Positions 50,941 to 61,877 of a stretch of DNA of 64,000 nucleotides are shown here, piece by piece (the first letter of the stretch is position 1; each line of letters begins with the position of its first letter). Source of the DNA: Proluteimonas luteida (lineage in GTDB: Bacteria; Pseudomonadota; Gammaproteobacteria; Xanthomonadales; Xanthomonadaceae); assembly GCF_021191695.1 (NCBI RefSeq), contig NZ_JAIWPT010000004.1, positions 184,485-248,484 on the forward strand. Reading direction: 5' to 3'. The notes below the pieces were generated by a model. That model was not told where the DNA came from. It was given only the letters and a program-made list of their open reading frames with translations, and searched no databases. Position numbers and translations under genes: made by a program.

Positions 50941-52845
50941 TCAATCCTGTCGGCGGTCGGAACCGCCTGCATCCAGTCCGTGTAGGGTCGCATAGATGCG
51001 TTGCGCGAGGGCCGCATTGATGCCTTCGACCTGCGCGATCTGCTCGGCGCCGGCAGCCTTCAGGCCGCCCAGTCCACCGAAATGCTTGAGCAGGCTGGCG
51101 CGCCGGCGCGGGCCGATGCCGGCGATGTCCTCGAGCCGGCTGGTGTTGCGCGCCTTCTGCCGGCGGCCGCGATGGCCGGTGATCGCGAACCGGTGCGCCT
51201 CGTCGCGCACCTGCTGGATCAGCTGCAGGCCGGGCGACGCGGCACCCGGCTTGAGCTCGCGCCCGTCCGGCAGCAGCAGGGTCTCGTCGCCGGGCTTGCG
51301 CGCCTCGCCCTTGGCCACGCCGACCAGGCAGATGCCGGGGATGCCCAGTGCATCGAGCACCGCGCGTGCCTGCGCGACCTGCCCTGCGCCGCCGTCGATC
51401 AGCAGCACGTCGGGCAGCACCGCGTCGGGCAACAAACGGCCGTCGTCGCCGACCGCCTTGCGGAAGCGACGGGTCAGTGCCTGGTGCATGGCCGCGTAGT
51501 CGTCGCCGGGTTCGATGCCGGCGATGTTGTAGCGCCGGTACTGGCCGCGCACCGGCCCCTGCGCATCGAACACCACGCACGAGGCCACGGTGGCCTCGCC
51601 CATCGTGTGGCTGATGTCGAAACATTCGATGCGCTGCGCCGGCGCCGCCAGGCCGAGCAGCTCGCGCAGCGACTCGGCGCGCGCGGTCTGCGCCGCCTGG
51701 CTGCCGAGCTCGCCGGCCAGCGCGATCTCGGCATTGCGCCGGGCCAGGTCCAGGTACCGCGCACGGTCGCCGCGCACGCTGGTCTTGATCTGCACCCGCC
51801 GTCCTGCCGCCTCGCCGAGCGCCTGCTCGAGCAGCGGCACGTCGTCGATCGCGCGGTCGAGCACGATCTCGCGCGGCGGCGTCTGTTCGGCGTAGTGCTG
51901 GGAGACGAACGCGGCCAGCACCTCGGCCGGGTCGTCGCTGCCGTTGGTCCGCGGATGGAAGGCGCGGGTGCCGAGGTTGCGGCCGTCGCGGAACGCCAGC
52001 AGCAGCACGCAGGCCTGGGTGCCCTGCATCGCGCAGGCCAGCACGTCGAGCTCGGCGACCCTGCCGTCGACGTATTGCCGTGCCTGCATGCCGCGGATGT
52101 TGCCCAGCAGGTCGCGCAGGCGCGCGGCCTCCTCGAAGTCCAGCCGCTCGGCCGCGGCTTCCATGTCGCGGGTGACCTCGTCGGTCAGCGCGTCGCTGCG
52201 GCCATCGAGGAACAGCGAGGCGCGGCGCACCGAGTCGGCATAGTCGCGTGCCGACACCAGGCCGACGCACGGCGCGGTACAGCGGCCGATCTGGTGCTGC
52301 AGGCACGGCCGCGAGCGGTTGCGGAACACGCTGTCCTCGCAGTTGCGCAGCTTGAACAGCTTCTGCATCAGGTTCAGCGTCTCGCGCACCGCGGTCACGC
52401 CCGGATACGGCCCGAAGTAGCGGCCCGGCACGTTGCGCGGCCCGCGGTGCACCGCGATGCGCGGCCACGGCTCGCTGGTCAGCAGCACGTAGGGATAGCT
52501 CTTGTCGTCGCGCAGCGAGACGTTGTAGCGCGGCTTCAGCGACTTGATCAGCTGGTTTTCCAGCAGCAGCGCCTCGGCCTCGGTCCGGGTGACCGTGACT
52601 TCCATGCGCGCGATCTGGGCGATCATCGCCATCGTCCGCGCCGGCTTGGGCGTGGCGCCGAAATAGCTGGCGACGCGCTTGCGCAGGTCGGCGGCCTTGC
52701 CGACGTAAAGCACCGAATCGTCGGCGGCGAGCATGCGGTAGACGCCCGGCGCGGTGCTCAGGCCGGCGACGAAGGCCTTGCCGTCGAATGCGTTGCCACG
52801 ACCGCGCACGGTGCCTGGTTTCCCGGTCACTGGCTGTCCGGTCAT
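50941..52845 (-). CDS. uvrC: Excinuclease ABC subunit C
   Basis: A 634-residue UvrC that makes both cuts around DNA damage. An N-terminal GIY-YIG domain (PGVYRMLAADDSVLYVGKA), cysteine-rich region (RPCLQHQIGRCTAPC), UVR segment (RLDFEEAARLRDLL), RNase H-like core (ECFDISHTMGEATVASCVVF; VLLIDGGAGQV) and helix-hairpin-helix tail (IAGIGPRRRASLLKHFGG) are all present. The start overlaps the stop of the NHL protein gene (ATGA). Confidence 0.96.
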   Translation of the reverse strand: MTGQPVTGKPGTVRGRGNAFDGKAFVAGLSTAPGVYRMLAADDSVLYVGKAADLRKRVASYFGATPKPARTMAMIAQIARMEVTVTRTEAEALLLENQLIKSLKPRYNVSLRDDKSYPYVLLTSEPWPRIAVHRGPRNVPGRYFGPYPGVTAVRETLNLMQKLFKLRNCEDSVFRNRSRPCLQHQIGRCTAPCVGLVSARDYADSVRRASLFLDGRSDALTDEVTRDMEAAAERLDFEEAARLRDLLGNIRGMQARQYVDGRVAELDVLACAMQGTQACVLLLAFRDGRNLGTRAFHPRTNGSDDPAEVLAAFVSQHYAEQTPPREIVLDRAIDDVPLLEQALGEAAGRRVQIKTSVRGDRARYLDLARRNAEIALAGELGSQAAQTARAESLRELLGLAAPAQRIECFDISHTMGEATVASCVVFDAQGPVRGQYRRYNIAGIEPGDDYAAMHQALTRRFRKAVGDDGRLLPDAVLPDVLLIDGGAGQVAQARAVLDALGIPGICLVGVAKGEARKPGDETLLLPDGRELKPGAASPGLQLIQQVRDEAHRFAITGHRGRRQKARNTSRLEDIAGIGPRRRASLLKHFGGLGGLKAAGAEQIAQVEGINAALAQRIYATLHGLDAGGSDRRQD

Positions 52846-54269
52846 TCGCCTATCGGGACATGCCGCAGCGTGCCGCTGGCCGGGTCCAGGCGCAGCACGG
52901 CATGTGCGTCGGTATCGGCGATCCACACCGCGTCCGCCGACACCGCCAGCCCGCCGGGCGCGTGCAGGCGCTGCGGCAGATCGAACGTCGCCAGTTCGCC
53001 GCCGCCGAGCCGCAGCTGGCGCAGGCTGTCGTTGCCGCTGTCGGCGATCCACAGCACCGGCGCGTCGGGCGCCAGCGCGATCGCCTGCGGATGCTGCAGC
53101 CGCGCATCGGTGCGCGGCCCGTCGACCCGTCCGAATTCCCAGGCATCGGCGCCCAGCAGGGTCGACACCTGGCCGGTGCGCAGGTGCACGCTGCGGATCG
53201 CCGAACCGGCCGCGTCGCAGACATACAGGGTCTGCTGCACGCAGGCCAGCGCCGCGGGCTCGGCGAAACTGGCGCTGGCCGACGGCCCGTCGTTGACCCC
53301 CAGCACGCCGTTGCCGGCCAGCAGCGAGATGGCCGGGTTGCCCAGATCGAGCTTCCAGATGCGGTTGTCGCCGGCGGTGGCGATGAACAGCTTGTCGCCG
53401 GACAGCGCGATCGCACGCGGCTGGTCCAGCGCGACGGCACGCGGGTCGCCGAGCGGCCCTTCGCATGTTTCCCCGGGGCGCCCCGCGCCGCAGACCGTGG
53501 TGATGTCGCCGCTGCGCAGGTCGATGCGGCGCACGGCATGGTTGCCGGTGTCGGCGACATACAGTACGTCGCGGCCGACGAACAGGCCGTGCGGCCGGGT
53601 CAATGCCCCCAGCTCCATCGGCCCGTCGATGAAACCCGGGCTGCCGCTGCCGAACTGGCGCAGCACCCGGCCGCTGGCATCGCATTCGAGCACGCGGTGA
53701 TGGCCGCTGTCTGCGACATACAGGTAGTTGCCGGACAGGGCCAGCCCGACCGGGAAGCACAACGGCAGCGGCGACTCGCCGCTGCGCCGCAGGCGGATCG
53801 GCGCGGCGTTGCGCAGGCGCGGCGTCAGTTCGCCGGCGAGCGCGGCGACCCGGGCATCGAGTTCGCGGATGCCGCCCTCGCCGACGATGCGCTCGCGGAT
53901 CGCGCCATCGCCGTCGATCAGGACCACGGTCGGCCAGGCGTCGATGCCGTACTGCTGCCACAGCGTCCAGTCGGCATCGTGCGCGACCGGGAACTCGTAC
54001 TGCTGGCGGTGCACGCGCTTGGCACTGCGGCGCGGATCGCGCTCGGCATCGAAACGCGGCACGTGCACGGCCACGACATTCAGACGCTCGGCATGCCGGC
54101 TGCGCAGGTAGCCCAGGTCGGCCAGCCGCTGCTGCGACCAGGCCGAGCCGAGGTTGACGAACGCCAGCGCGCAGACCTTGCCGCCCAGTTGCGCCATGCG
54201 CAGGGGGTCACTCAGGTTCAGCCATTCCAGGCTGTCCGGAAACTCGGGCGCGGGCGCAGCGTCGGTCAT
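52842..54269 (-). CDS. Thioredoxin-like/NHL-repeat protein (NHLRC2-like)
   Basis: A 475-residue protein without an obvious signal peptide. Residues about 1-150 form a thioredoxin-like domain (GKVCALAFVNLGSAWSQQRLADLGYL; YGIDAWPTVVLIDGDG), then five or six NHL propeller repeats (LYVADSGHHRVLECDASG, LYVADTGNHAVRRIDL, LFIATAGDNRIWKLDL, and others). This two-part form matches human NHLRC2. The usual CxxC redox pair is absent (SAWSQQR), so disulfide chemistry is unlikely. The function is unknown. It is coupled to uvrC and follows the phosphatase gene by 8 bp. Confidence 0.85.
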   Translation of the reverse strand: MTDAAPAPEFPDSLEWLNLSDPLRMAQLGGKVCALAFVNLGSAWSQQRLADLGYLRSRHAERLNVVAVHVPRFDAERDPRRSAKRVHRQQYEFPVAHDADWTLWQQYGIDAWPTVVLIDGDGAIRERIVGEGGIRELDARVAALAGELTPRLRNAAPIRLRRSGESPLPLCFPVGLALSGNYLYVADSGHHRVLECDASGRVLRQFGSGSPGFIDGPMELGALTRPHGLFVGRDVLYVADTGNHAVRRIDLRSGDITTVCGAGRPGETCEGPLGDPRAVALDQPRAIALSGDKLFIATAGDNRIWKLDLGNPAISLLAGNGVLGVNDGPSASASFAEPAALACVQQTLYVCDAAGSAIRSVHLRTGQVSTLLGADAWEFGRVDGPRTDARLQHPQAIALAPDAPVLWIADSGNDSLRQLRLGGGELATFDLPQRLHAPGGLAVSADAVWIADTDAHAVLRLDPASGTLRHVPIGE

Positions 54270-54277
54270 GGCGCGGA

Positions 54278-54763
54278 TTATGCGCGATCCCGCGACGCCC
54301 CGCCTTCCATCCGGGCGACGATCGCGGCGGCGGCCGCGTCGACCTGCCACCAGACCGATTCGAAGCCGGCGGCAGCGCCGGTATACGGATCCGGCACGTC
54401 GCCACCGCCGGTACCGGCCCAGTCCAGCAGCAGCGCCGCCTGCGCCGGACTGCCCGGGGGCCGCCGCGACTCGACGATGCGCAGGGTGCTGGCGTCGGCG
54501 CACAGCAACACGTCGAAGGCGTCGAAATCCGCATCGCACAGGCTGCGCGCACGCAGGCCGGCAATGTCGACCCCGTGGCTGGCCGCGTTGCGGATCGCCC
54601 TCGGGTCCGGCGGCTCGCCGACATGCCAGTCGCCGGTGCCGCAGGAATCGACCACCACCCGGTCGTCCAGGCCGCGCGCCGCCCGCAGGCGCGCACGCAG
54701 CGCGCCTTCGGCCATCGGCGAACGGCAGATGTTGCCCAGGCAGACGATCAGCAGGCGCATCAT
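54278..54763 (-). CDS. Low-molecular-weight protein-tyrosine phosphatase
   Basis: A 161-residue phosphatase with the N-terminal P-loop [13 protein letters not shown] (catalytic Cys at about residue 8, Arg at 14) and the acid motif VPDPYTG near residue 125. Bacterial members act on tyrosine kinases, often in polysaccharide control, or on arsenate in some cases. It overlaps the kdsB stop by 4 bases, inside a lipopolysaccharide gene run. The natural target is unknown. Confidence 0.93.
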   Translation of the reverse strand: MMRLLIVCLGNICRSPMAEGALRARLRAARGLDDRVVVDSCGTGDWHVGEPPDPRAIRNAASHGVDIAGLRARSLCDADFDAFDVLLCADASTLRIVESRRPPGSPAQAALLLDWAGTGGGDVPDPYTGAAAGFESVWWQVDAAAAAIVARMEGGASRDRA

Positions 54764-55536
54764 CCGGTTCTACCCGCCGCCAGACGGGCCTCGGCGCGCG
54801 CGAGGTCCTCCGGGGTGTCGACCCCGGGCGGGAACGGCGACGGCGCGATGCCGACCGCGACCGCATGGCCGGCCTCCAGCACCCGCAGCTGTTCCAGCAT
54901 CTCGACCTGCTCCAGCACCCCCGGCGGCATCGCCGCGAACGTTTTCAGGAAACCCGTGCGATAGCCGTAGATGCCGATGTGCCGCCACCAGTCGCCGGCC
55001 GGCAGCACGCCGCGGTCGCGCAGGAACGCGTCGCGCGGCCACGGCACCGGCGCCCGGCTGAAGTACAGCGCATGGCCGCGCGCGTCGCGCACGACCTTGA
55101 CGGTGTTGGGATCGAACAGCGCGTCGACGCCATCGATCGCGGTCGCCAGCGTCGCCAGCGCGACCTGCGGCTGCCGCGCCAGCGCGGCGACCGCGCGGAT
55201 GCCGTCGACCGGCGCGAAGGGTTCGTCGCCCTGCAGGTTGACGACGACGATGTCGTCGTCCCAGCCGGCGATGGCGGCGCATTCGGCCAGCCGGTCGGTG
55301 CCCGAGGGATGCGCATCGGAGGTCATCGCCACCCGCACCGGCGTGCCGGCCAGCGCATCGCGCACGCGCGCGTCGTCGGTCGCCACCCAGACCTCGCGCG
55401 CACCGGCGGCCAGCGCCCGCTCGGCGACGTGCAGCACCAGCGGGCGGCCGCCGAGCGGTTGCAGCGGCTTGCCGGGCAGACGGGTCGAGGCGTAGCGCGC
55501 CGGGATGGCGACGACGAAATCGGAAGGTGGCGTCAT
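54760..55536 (-). CDS. kdsB: 3-deoxy-manno-octulosonate cytidylyltransferase
   Basis: A 258-residue nucleotidyltransferase that activates Kdo with CTP for the LPS inner core. The start motif [18 protein letters not shown] (about residues 8-25), [22 protein letters not shown] and the C-terminal [13 protein letters not shown] match KdsB. ATG 55536 fits the family; an ATG seven codons upstream is possible. It lies between lpxK and the phosphatase gene. Confidence 0.96.
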   Translation of the reverse strand: MTPPSDFVVAIPARYASTRLPGKPLQPLGGRPLVLHVAERALAAGAREVWVATDDARVRDALAGTPVRVAMTSDAHPSGTDRLAECAAIAGWDDDIVVVNLQGDEPFAPVDGIRAVAALARQPQVALATLATAIDGVDALFDPNTVKVVRDARGHALYFSRAPVPWPRDAFLRDRGVLPAGDWWRHIGIYGYRTGFLKTFAAMPPGVLEQVEMLEQLRVLEAGHAVAVGIAPSPFPPGVDTPEDLARAEARLAAGRTG

Positions 55537-55595
55537 CCGCCAATTCTGGCATGGCATGGGTTGCGTCGCCTGCCGTGGGCGACCGGGCGCGGCGG

Positions 55596-56570
55596 CTACC
55601 GCGCCAGCGCGCGCAGACGGTCGAGCAAGGCGATCCAGAACGCCTCGGGCAGCTGCGCGCTGACCGGCACGCTGAAATGCCGCTCGCCGACGAAGCGCAT
55701 GCACTTCACCGCGTCCTTCTCGGTCATCAACACCGGCAGGTCGCTGCCGAACTGCAGGTCCTCGGCGCTGTAGCGATGGTGGTCGTCGAAAGCGTGCGGC
55801 ACCACGGCGATGCCGGCCTCGCGCAGCGTGTCGAAGAACCGCTCGGGATGGCCGATGCCGGCGACGGCATGCACGCGCTGGCCGGCGAATGCCGACAGCG
55901 GCAACGGCCGTCCACCGGCCAGCGGCAGCACGCGGCCGGTCTGCAGCCGCATCGGCCATTCGCCGAAGCCCGCCTCGAGCGCGTCGTCGACGCCGGTGTT
56001 GAGCACGCGGAAATCGCAGCCGGCGCTGCGCGCGGCCGGTTCGCGCATCGGGCCGGCGGGGATCAGCCAGCCGTTGCCGTAGCGGCGGCGGCCGTCGATG
56101 ACCTCGATCTCCAGGTCGCGGCGCAGCCGGTAGTGCTGCAGGCCGTCGTCGCAGACCACGACATCGCAGCCGGCTTCGATCAGCTTCCTGGCCGCGCGCA
56201 CCCGATCCTTGTCGACACGCACGAATGCGCCGGTCCGCGCCGCGATCAGCACCGGCTCGTCGCCGCCCAGGCGCGGATCGGTGGTGGCCTCGACCCAGCG
56301 CGGCGTCCCGGCCTGTTCGCGGCCGTAGCCGCGGCTGGCGACGCCCGGGGTCCAGCCCTCGGCGCGCAGGCGCTCGACGACGGCGATCGTCAACGGCGTC
56401 TTGCCGCTGCCGCCGGCGATCAGGTTGCCGATCACCACGACCGGGCGCGCGACCTTCCTCGGCCGCAGCAGCTTCAGGCGCAGCCGCGTCGCGGCGCCGT
56501 ACAGGCGCGCCAGCAGGCGCGCATGCAGCGGCGGACGGCTGCCGTCGAACCAGTACGCCGGCGGTTTCAT
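55596..56570 (-). CDS. lpxK: Tetraacyldisaccharide 4'-kinase
   Basis: A 324-residue P-loop kinase that phosphorylates the lipid A precursor at the inner membrane. The N-terminal membrane-associated helix is followed by Walker [15 protein letters not shown] (about residues 49-62), [21 protein letters not shown], and a C-terminal [11 protein letters not shown]. Its ATG overlaps the msbA stop (ATGA), the same lipid A pairing as in E. coli. Confidence 0.96.
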   Translation of the reverse strand: MKPPAYWFDGSRPPLHARLLARLYGAATRLRLKLLRPRKVARPVVVIGNLIAGGSGKTPLTIAVVERLRAEGWTPGVASRGYGREQAGTPRWVEATTDPRLGGDEPVLIAARTGAFVRVDKDRVRAARKLIEAGCDVVVCDDGLQHYRLRRDLEIEVIDGRRRYGNGWLIPAGPMREPAARSAGCDFRVLNTGVDDALEAGFGEWPMRLQTGRVLPLAGGRPLPLSAFAGQRVHAVAGIGHPERFFDTLREAGIAVVPHAFDDHHRYSAEDLQFGSDLPVLMTEKDAVKCMRFVGERHFSVPVSAQLPEAFWIALLDRLRALAR

Positions 56571-58363
56571 CCGGGGCGGTCCCCGCCCTCGCCTTCGCGG
56601 AACTGCATGCGGTGCAGGTGCGCGTACAGCCCGCCCTTCGCGAGGAGTTCCTGGTGGGTGCCGTGTTCGACCAGCCGGCCCTGGTCGAGCACCAGCACCT
56701 GGTCGGCGTGCTCGATGGTCGACAGCCGGTGGGCGATGACCAGCGTGGTGCGGTCGGGCATGAGGTGGTCGAGCGCGTCCTGCACCAGGCGCTCGGATTC
56801 GGTGTCGAGCGCGGCGGTGGCCTCGTCGAGGATCAGGATCGGCGCGTCCTTGAGCATCGCCCGCGCGATCGCCAGCCGCTGGCGCTGGCCGCCGGACAGC
56901 CGGCCGCCACGGCTGCCGATGCCGCTGTCGAGCCTGCCCGGCAGCTTGTCGACGAATTCCATCGCGTTGGCGCCGCGGATCGCCGCCTCCAGCGCCTCGG
57001 GGCCGACGCCGGCCATCTCGCCATAGGCCACGTTGGCGGCCACGGTGTCGTCGAACAGCATCACCTGCTGGCCGACCAGCGCGATCTGCCGGCGCACGTC
57101 GGCGATGCGGTAGTCGTGCAGCGGGTGGCCGTCGAGCAGGATCTCGCCGCTCTCGTAGTCGTAGAAACGCGGGATCAGCTTGATCAGCGTCGACTTGCCG
57201 CTGCCGGACCGGCCGATGATCGCGGTCACGGTGCCCGGCCTGGCGACGAAGCTGACATCGCGCAAGGCCGGTTCCGGCTGGCCGGGATAACGCGCGGTGA
57301 CGTGGCGGAACTCGATCTCGCCACGCGCGCGGACCAGCGGCCGGGTGCCGGTATCGATCTCGTCGTCTGCGTCGAGGATGCTGAACAGGCGCTCGGCCGA
57401 GGCCACGCCCCGCTGCAGCATGTTCTGCACGTTGGTCAGCTGCTTGAGCGAGGGGATGATCGCCATCATCGCGATCATCAGCGCGACGAAGCCGCCGGCG
57501 GTCAGGCGCCCCTGCGAGGCCTCGTAGCCGGCGATGACGATCAGCAGCGCCAGGCCGACCGAGCCCATCAGCTGGACCACCGCCGAGGAGATCGCGCGCG
57601 TCGCCTCGACCTTGAGGTTGAGCCGCATGTGGGTATCGGCGACCTCGCGGTAGCGCGCGGCCTCGATCGCCTGGGCGCCGTAGATCTTCACTTCCTGCTG
57701 GTTGCTCAGGGTCTGGTCGGCGGTCTGCATCAGCGCCGCGGAACTGTCCTGGATGCTGTGGCTGACGCGGCGGTAGCGGCGCGCGACCTTGTCCATGATC
57801 CACGCCAGCGGCGGCGCGATGACCAGGATCGTCAGCGTCACCTGCCAGCTGGTCCACAGCATCACCACCAGCGAGGCGAGGATCTGCAGCGACTGCTGCA
57901 GCATGACCTTGGCGGCGTCGACCGCGGCCTGCGAGACCTGGTCGCTGTCGGAACCCAGCCGCACCAGCATCGACGGCACCGGCTCCGCGTCGAAGCGCAT
58001 GCCCGGCAGCCGCAGGTACTTGCCCAGCACCATGACCCGCAGGTCGCGGGCGATGCCGCGGCCGGACTTGGCCATGTTGTAGTCGGCCATGTAGCCGGCG
58101 ACGCCGCGCAGCACGAACAGGCCGATGATCGCCGCGGGCAGCCACAGGTTCACGCCGGCGTTGGCACCGACGAAGGTCTCGTCGATGATCGGTTCCATCA
58201 TCTTGGTGAAGGCGCCACCGGCCACCGCCTCGATCAGCATGCCCAGCAGCGCGACCGACAGCAGGCCGCGGTACCCGGCCGCGAACCCCAGCAGGCGCCG
58301 GTAGACCGGCCACGCCCGGTCGGCGCGGGCCTCGGCGGTGGAAACGACCTCGCTGCGCGCCAT
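56567..58363 (-). CDS. msbA: Lipid A export ABC transporter MsbA
   Basis: A 598-residue half-transporter with six membrane helices in the first 330 residues and a nucleotide-binding domain: Walker [12 protein letters not shown], signature LSGGQRQR, Walker [13 protein letters not shown] and switch His in VIAHRLS. It flips core-lipid A across the inner membrane. It lies between exbD and lpxK, as usual in this family. Confidence 0.96.
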   Translation of the reverse strand: MARSEVVSTAEARADRAWPVYRRLLGFAAGYRGLLSVALLGMLIEAVAGGAFTKMMEPIIDETFVGANAGVNLWLPAAIIGLFVLRGVAGYMADYNMAKSGRGIARDLRVMVLGKYLRLPGMRFDAEPVPSMLVRLGSDSDQVSQAAVDAAKVMLQQSLQILASLVVMLWTSWQVTLTILVIAPPLAWIMDKVARRYRRVSHSIQDSSAALMQTADQTLSNQQEVKIYGAQAIEAARYREVADTHMRLNLKVEATRAISSAVVQLMGSVGLALLIVIAGYEASQGRLTAGGFVALMIAMMAIIPSLKQLTNVQNMLQRGVASAERLFSILDADDEIDTGTRPLVRARGEIEFRHVTARYPGQPEPALRDVSFVARPGTVTAIIGRSGSGKSTLIKLIPRFYDYESGEILLDGHPLHDYRIADVRRQIALVGQQVMLFDDTVAANVAYGEMAGVGPEALEAAIRGANAMEFVDKLPGRLDSGIGSRGGRLSGGQRQRLAIARAMLKDAPILILDEATAALDTESERLVQDALDHLMPDRTTLVIAHRLSTIEHADQVLVLDQGRLVEHGTHQELLAKGGLYAHLHRMQFREGEGGDRPG

Positions 58364-58368
58364 GCCGT

Positions 58369-58821
58369 TCAGCGGCCCTGCGCCGCGCCGTCGGCGGCGG
58401 CGTTGCCGGCCTGCGGCGCGGTGGCGTTGGCGATGCGGGTGAAGCCCAACTGCCCGAGCGCGTCGTAGGCGGTGACCACCGCCTGCCACGGCGTGCGCGC
58501 GTCGGCGCGCAGCAGCACGGTGCGCTCGCGGTCGTCGCCGGCGACCTCGGCGATCGTGCGCTTCAGCGATTCGACATCGGTGCGCAGCGCCTCGCGATCA
58601 TCGACGAAATAACGCCCGTCGGCGTTGATCAGCAGGCTCAGCGTGCCGGTCTGCGCATCGTTGCGCTGGCCGTCGGCCTGCGGCAGCTCGAGCTTGAGCA
58701 CCGAGCGCGCGTCGAACGTGGTGGTGATGACGAAGAAGATGATCAGCACCAGGATCACGTCGATCAGCGGCACCAGGTTCAGCTCCGGGTTGTCCTCGGC
58801 GCGACGGTCGCGGATGCGCAT
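58369..58821 (-). CDS. exbD: ExbD/TolR-family biopolymer transport protein
   Basis: A 150-residue protein with one N-terminal membrane helix carrying the conserved Asp ([17 protein letters not shown], Asp at about residue 21), then a periplasmic domain with [15 protein letters not shown] and the [15 protein letters not shown] segment. With ExbB it couples proton flow to TonB or Tol-type work. It starts 3 bases after the exbB stop. No TonB gene is adjacent. Confidence 0.93.
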   Translation of the reverse strand: MRIRDRRAEDNPELNLVPLIDVILVLIIFFVITTTFDARSVLKLELPQADGQRNDAQTGTLSLLINADGRYFVDDREALRTDVESLKRTIAEVAGDDRERTVLLRADARTPWQAVVTAYDALGQLGFTRIANATAPQAGNAAADGAAQGR

Positions 58822-58824
58822 GGC

Positions 58825-59457
58825 TCAGTCCTGCGCCGGCACGCCGGGCCGGCGGTTGCGCGGGTCGATGACGTCCATCAACGCGATCGCCTCGTGCTCC
58901 ATCGCGACGATGTAGCCGTCGATGCGGGCGCGGAAATGGCGGTGGAACATCAGCGCCGGGACGGCGACGATCATGCCGGTCGCCGCGCACACCAGCGCCT
59001 TGCCGATGCCGCCGGCCAGCTGGTTGACGTCGCCGACGCCGTGGTCCATGACCCCGAGGAACATCTGGATCATGCCGACCACGGTGCCGAACAGGCCCAG
59101 CAGCGGCCCGGCCGCGGCGATCGTGCCGAGGGTGTTGAGGTAGCGCTCCATGCGGAAGGCAACGTGGCGGCCGACGTCCTCGACCCGCTCGCGGATCTCC
59201 TCGCGCGGCCGGTTGCGCACGTCCAGCGCCGCGGCCAGCAGCGCGCCCAGCGGCGAGGTGGCGCGCAGCGATTCGATGTGCGCGGGGTCGAGCACGCCAC
59301 GCGCGGCCCAGACCCGGACCTCGTCGCCCAGCCCCGGCGGCAGCACGGCCTTGCGCCGCAGCGCCCAGAACCGCTCGACGATGATCGCCAGCGCCAGCGC
59401 CGACAGCAGCAGCAGCGGAATCATCGGCCAGCCGCCGGCCTTCACCAGTTCGAGCAC
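58825..59457 (-). CDS. exbB: ExbB/MotA/TolQ-family proton channel protein
   Basis: A 210-residue protein with three membrane segments (IPLLLLSALALAIIVERFW; LGTIAAAGPLLGLFGTVVGMIQMF; ALVCAATGMIVAVPALMFH), the MotA_ExbB pattern. It starts with GTG at 59457, preceded by a GAAGGGG site. It forms the channel pentamer with ExbD and would power the TonB receptors seen elsewhere in the window, though another ExbBD set may exist. Confidence 0.93.
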   Translation of the reverse strand: MLELVKAGGWPMIPLLLLSALALAIIVERFWALRRKAVLPPGLGDEVRVWAARGVLDPAHIESLRATSPLGALLAAALDVRNRPREEIRERVEDVGRHVAFRMERYLNTLGTIAAAGPLLGLFGTVVGMIQMFLGVMDHGVGDVNQLAGGIGKALVCAATGMIVAVPALMFHRHFRARIDGYIVAMEHEAIALMDVIDPRNRRPGVPAQD

Positions 59458-59483
59458 GCAAACCCCTTCGGCCCGTGGCCGGT

Positions 59484-61877
59484 TCAATCCGGCCGATAGG
59501 ATAGCGTAGCGGCCGCGTCGGCCTGCGCCCTGCCGGCGCGGCGCGTCGCATCCCACAGGCGGCGCTGGCGCTCGCGCCGTCCCTGCACCTCGATCCCGTC
59601 AGGCACCAGCCGGATCCGCAGCGCGCCCTGCCCGGCGGTATCGGCCACCGAGGCGCCCGCCCGGCGCCAGCGGTCGACCACGCCGGCCTGCGGATGGCCG
59701 AAGCGGTTGTCGTGGCCGGCCGACACCAGCACGTGCCGCGCGCCGCTGGCGTCGACGAAGGCCGGATCCGACGAACCGCCGCTGCCGTGGTGCGCGGCCA
59801 ACACAACGTCGGCGCGCAGCGCATCGGCGTCGCGATGCACCAGCAGGCGCTCGACGACCGCGTCGATGTCGCCCGGCAGCAACGCACTGCCATGCGCGGT
59901 CTCGATCCGCAGCACGCAACTGGAAGGATTGCGAAATGGCGGAAAATACAGGTCCGGATGCAGGAAACGGAAATCGACGCCGTCCATTCGCCACCCACCG
60001 CCCATCAGGCAGGGCGCGGCCCCCGCGATGCCCTCGTGGCGCGGCGCGAACACCACCGGCGCGTCGAAACGCCGCTGCACCGCCGCGAAGCCGCCGACGT
60101 GGTCGGCATCGGCGTGGCTGACCACCACCGCGTCGAGCCGGCGCACGCCCAGCGCGTGCAATGCCGGCACCACGACCCGCTCGCCGGCATCGAAGCCGTC
60201 GGGGACCGCCGGGCCGGCATCGTAGAGCACCGCGTGACCGGCAGTGCGCACCAGCACCGACAGGCCCTGGCCGACGTCCAGCACCACCAGCTCGGCCTCG
60301 CCGTGACGCGGCAGGTCGCGATCTGGCCACAGCAGCGGCAGCCACAGCAGGGCCGCCAGCCATTTGCCCGGCACGCCGCGTGGCAGCAGCAGCCAGAACG
60401 CGGCGACCAGCGCCAGCGGCAACGCGAACCAGCGCGGCTCCGGCAGCCACCACAGAGCGAAGGGGCTGGATGCCAGCCAGTCGAACAACGGCCAGCTCAG
60501 GTCGAACGCCCGTGCCGCCAGCCACCACGCCCAGTCGCCGCTGCCGCTGGCCACCGCCTCCAGCCCGGTGCCGAGCAGCGCCAGCGGCACGACGACCAGG
60601 CTCCACCACGGAATCGCGACCAGGTTGGCCAGCGGTCCGGCCAGCGAGGCCTGGCCGAACAGGATCACCGTCAGCGGCAGCAGGCCCAGCGTCGCGACCC
60701 ATTGCGAGGCCAGCAGGCCGCGCAGCAGCGACAGTTCGCGCGCATCGGGCAGGCACCAGACCAGCCACGCGACGCCGGCGAAGCTGAGCCAGAAACCGGC
60801 CGACAGCACCGCCATCGGATCGACCAGCACCACCGCGATCGCCGCATAAGCCAGCGCATCGGAGATCCGCAGGTGCCGCCGCGCCAGCCGCGCGACCACG
60901 ACCACGGCGATCATCAGCACCGTGCGCACCGTCGGCAGTTCCCAGCCGGCGACCGCGGCATAGAACGTGGCGCCCAGCAGGGCGACGATCGCCGCCGCCT
61001 GCGGACGCGGCAGGCGGCGGCCGAGCCCCGGCAGCAGCCACCACAGCCCGGTCGCCAAAAGCGCGAAGAAGCCGCCGACCATGCCGACATGGAAGCCGGA
61101 GATCGCGACCAGGTGGGTCAGCCCGGTCGCGCGCAATGCCTCCCAGTCGGTGTCGGCCAGCATCCGCGTATCGCCGATCGCCAGCGCGCGGACGTAGCGT
61201 GCCGCCTCGCCGTCGACCGCGGCATCGATGCGCCGGGCCACCGCATCGCGCCATGCATCGACGCCCTGCCCGGTCGCCGTGCGCGCCAGCGGCTCGCGCG
61301 AACGCACATAACCGACCGCAGCGATCCGCCGCGCCATCGCGTGCTTCTCGCCGTCGAACCAGCCGGGATTGCGCAGCCCGCGCGGCGCGCGCACGCGCGC
61401 GGTGAACGTCCAGTCGCTGCCCGCGGCGATGTCGAACCGGCGCGAGTCGGCGTCGTCGCGGTCGTCGTACCACGACAGGCGCAGCAGGCGACCACGCAAC
61501 GCGGCGGGGATCGCGTCATCCGCATCGACCCGGAACAGGAAATGGGTGCGCTGCGGCTCATGGACAGGCAACTGCACCACCCGGCCGCTGATCGCGACAT
61601 CCGCACGCGCCATGGACGCGGGCAGCTGCAGCGACAGGCTGTGTGCGGCATGCAGGCCGCACAGCGCCGCGCCAACCACCAGCGCACCGGCAAAACGGAA
61701 CCAGCGCCGCCCGCGCACCCAGCCGAACGCACCACCGGCCAGCGCCATCCCCAACCCCCACGCCGGTGGCAACGCCGGCAGCAGCAGGCACCCGGTCGCG
61801 CCACCGACCAGCGCGACCGCCACCGCGATGCCGATTGGCGCGAATGGATGCGCCGTCGGCGCCCGCACAGCGTTCAC
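59484..61877 (-). CDS. comEC: Competence DNA-uptake channel ComEC/Rec2
   Basis: A 797-residue membrane protein with a DUF4131 N-terminal region, a central multi-helix Competence domain (LVAISGFHVGMVGGFFALLA; SAGFWLSFAGVAWLVWCLP), and a C-terminal MBL nuclease-like domain (VVLDVGQGLSVLV, VVSHADADHVGGF, LAAHHGSGGSSDP). It carries single-stranded DNA across the inner membrane in natural transformation. It starts with GTG at 61877, which overlaps the stop of the integron integrase gene (GTGA) and has a GGGA site inside that gene. Confidence 0.95.
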   Translation of the reverse strand: MNAVRAPTAHPFAPIGIAVAVALVGGATGCLLLPALPPAWGLGMALAGGAFGWVRGRRWFRFAGALVVGAALCGLHAAHSLSLQLPASMARADVAISGRVVQLPVHEPQRTHFLFRVDADDAIPAALRGRLLRLSWYDDRDDADSRRFDIAAGSDWTFTARVRAPRGLRNPGWFDGEKHAMARRIAAVGYVRSREPLARTATGQGVDAWRDAVARRIDAAVDGEAARYVRALAIGDTRMLADTDWEALRATGLTHLVAISGFHVGMVGGFFALLATGLWWLLPGLGRRLPRPQAAAIVALLGATFYAAVAGWELPTVRTVLMIAVVVVARLARRHLRISDALAYAAIAVVLVDPMAVLSAGFWLSFAGVAWLVWCLPDARELSLLRGLLASQWVATLGLLPLTVILFGQASLAGPLANLVAIPWWSLVVVPLALLGTGLEAVASGSGDWAWWLAARAFDLSWPLFDWLASSPFALWWLPEPRWFALPLALVAAFWLLLPRGVPGKWLAALLWLPLLWPDRDLPRHGEAELVVLDVGQGLSVLVRTAGHAVLYDAGPAVPDGFDAGERVVVPALHALGVRRLDAVVVSHADADHVGGFAAVQRRFDAPVVFAPRHEGIAGAAPCLMGGGWRMDGVDFRFLHPDLYFPPFRNPSSCVLRIETAHGSALLPGDIDAVVERLLVHRDADALRADVVLAAHHGSGGSSDPAFVDASGARHVLVSAGHDNRFGHPQAGVVDRWRRAGASVADTAGQGALRIRLVPDGIEVQGRRERQRRLWDATRRAGRAQADAAATLSYRPD

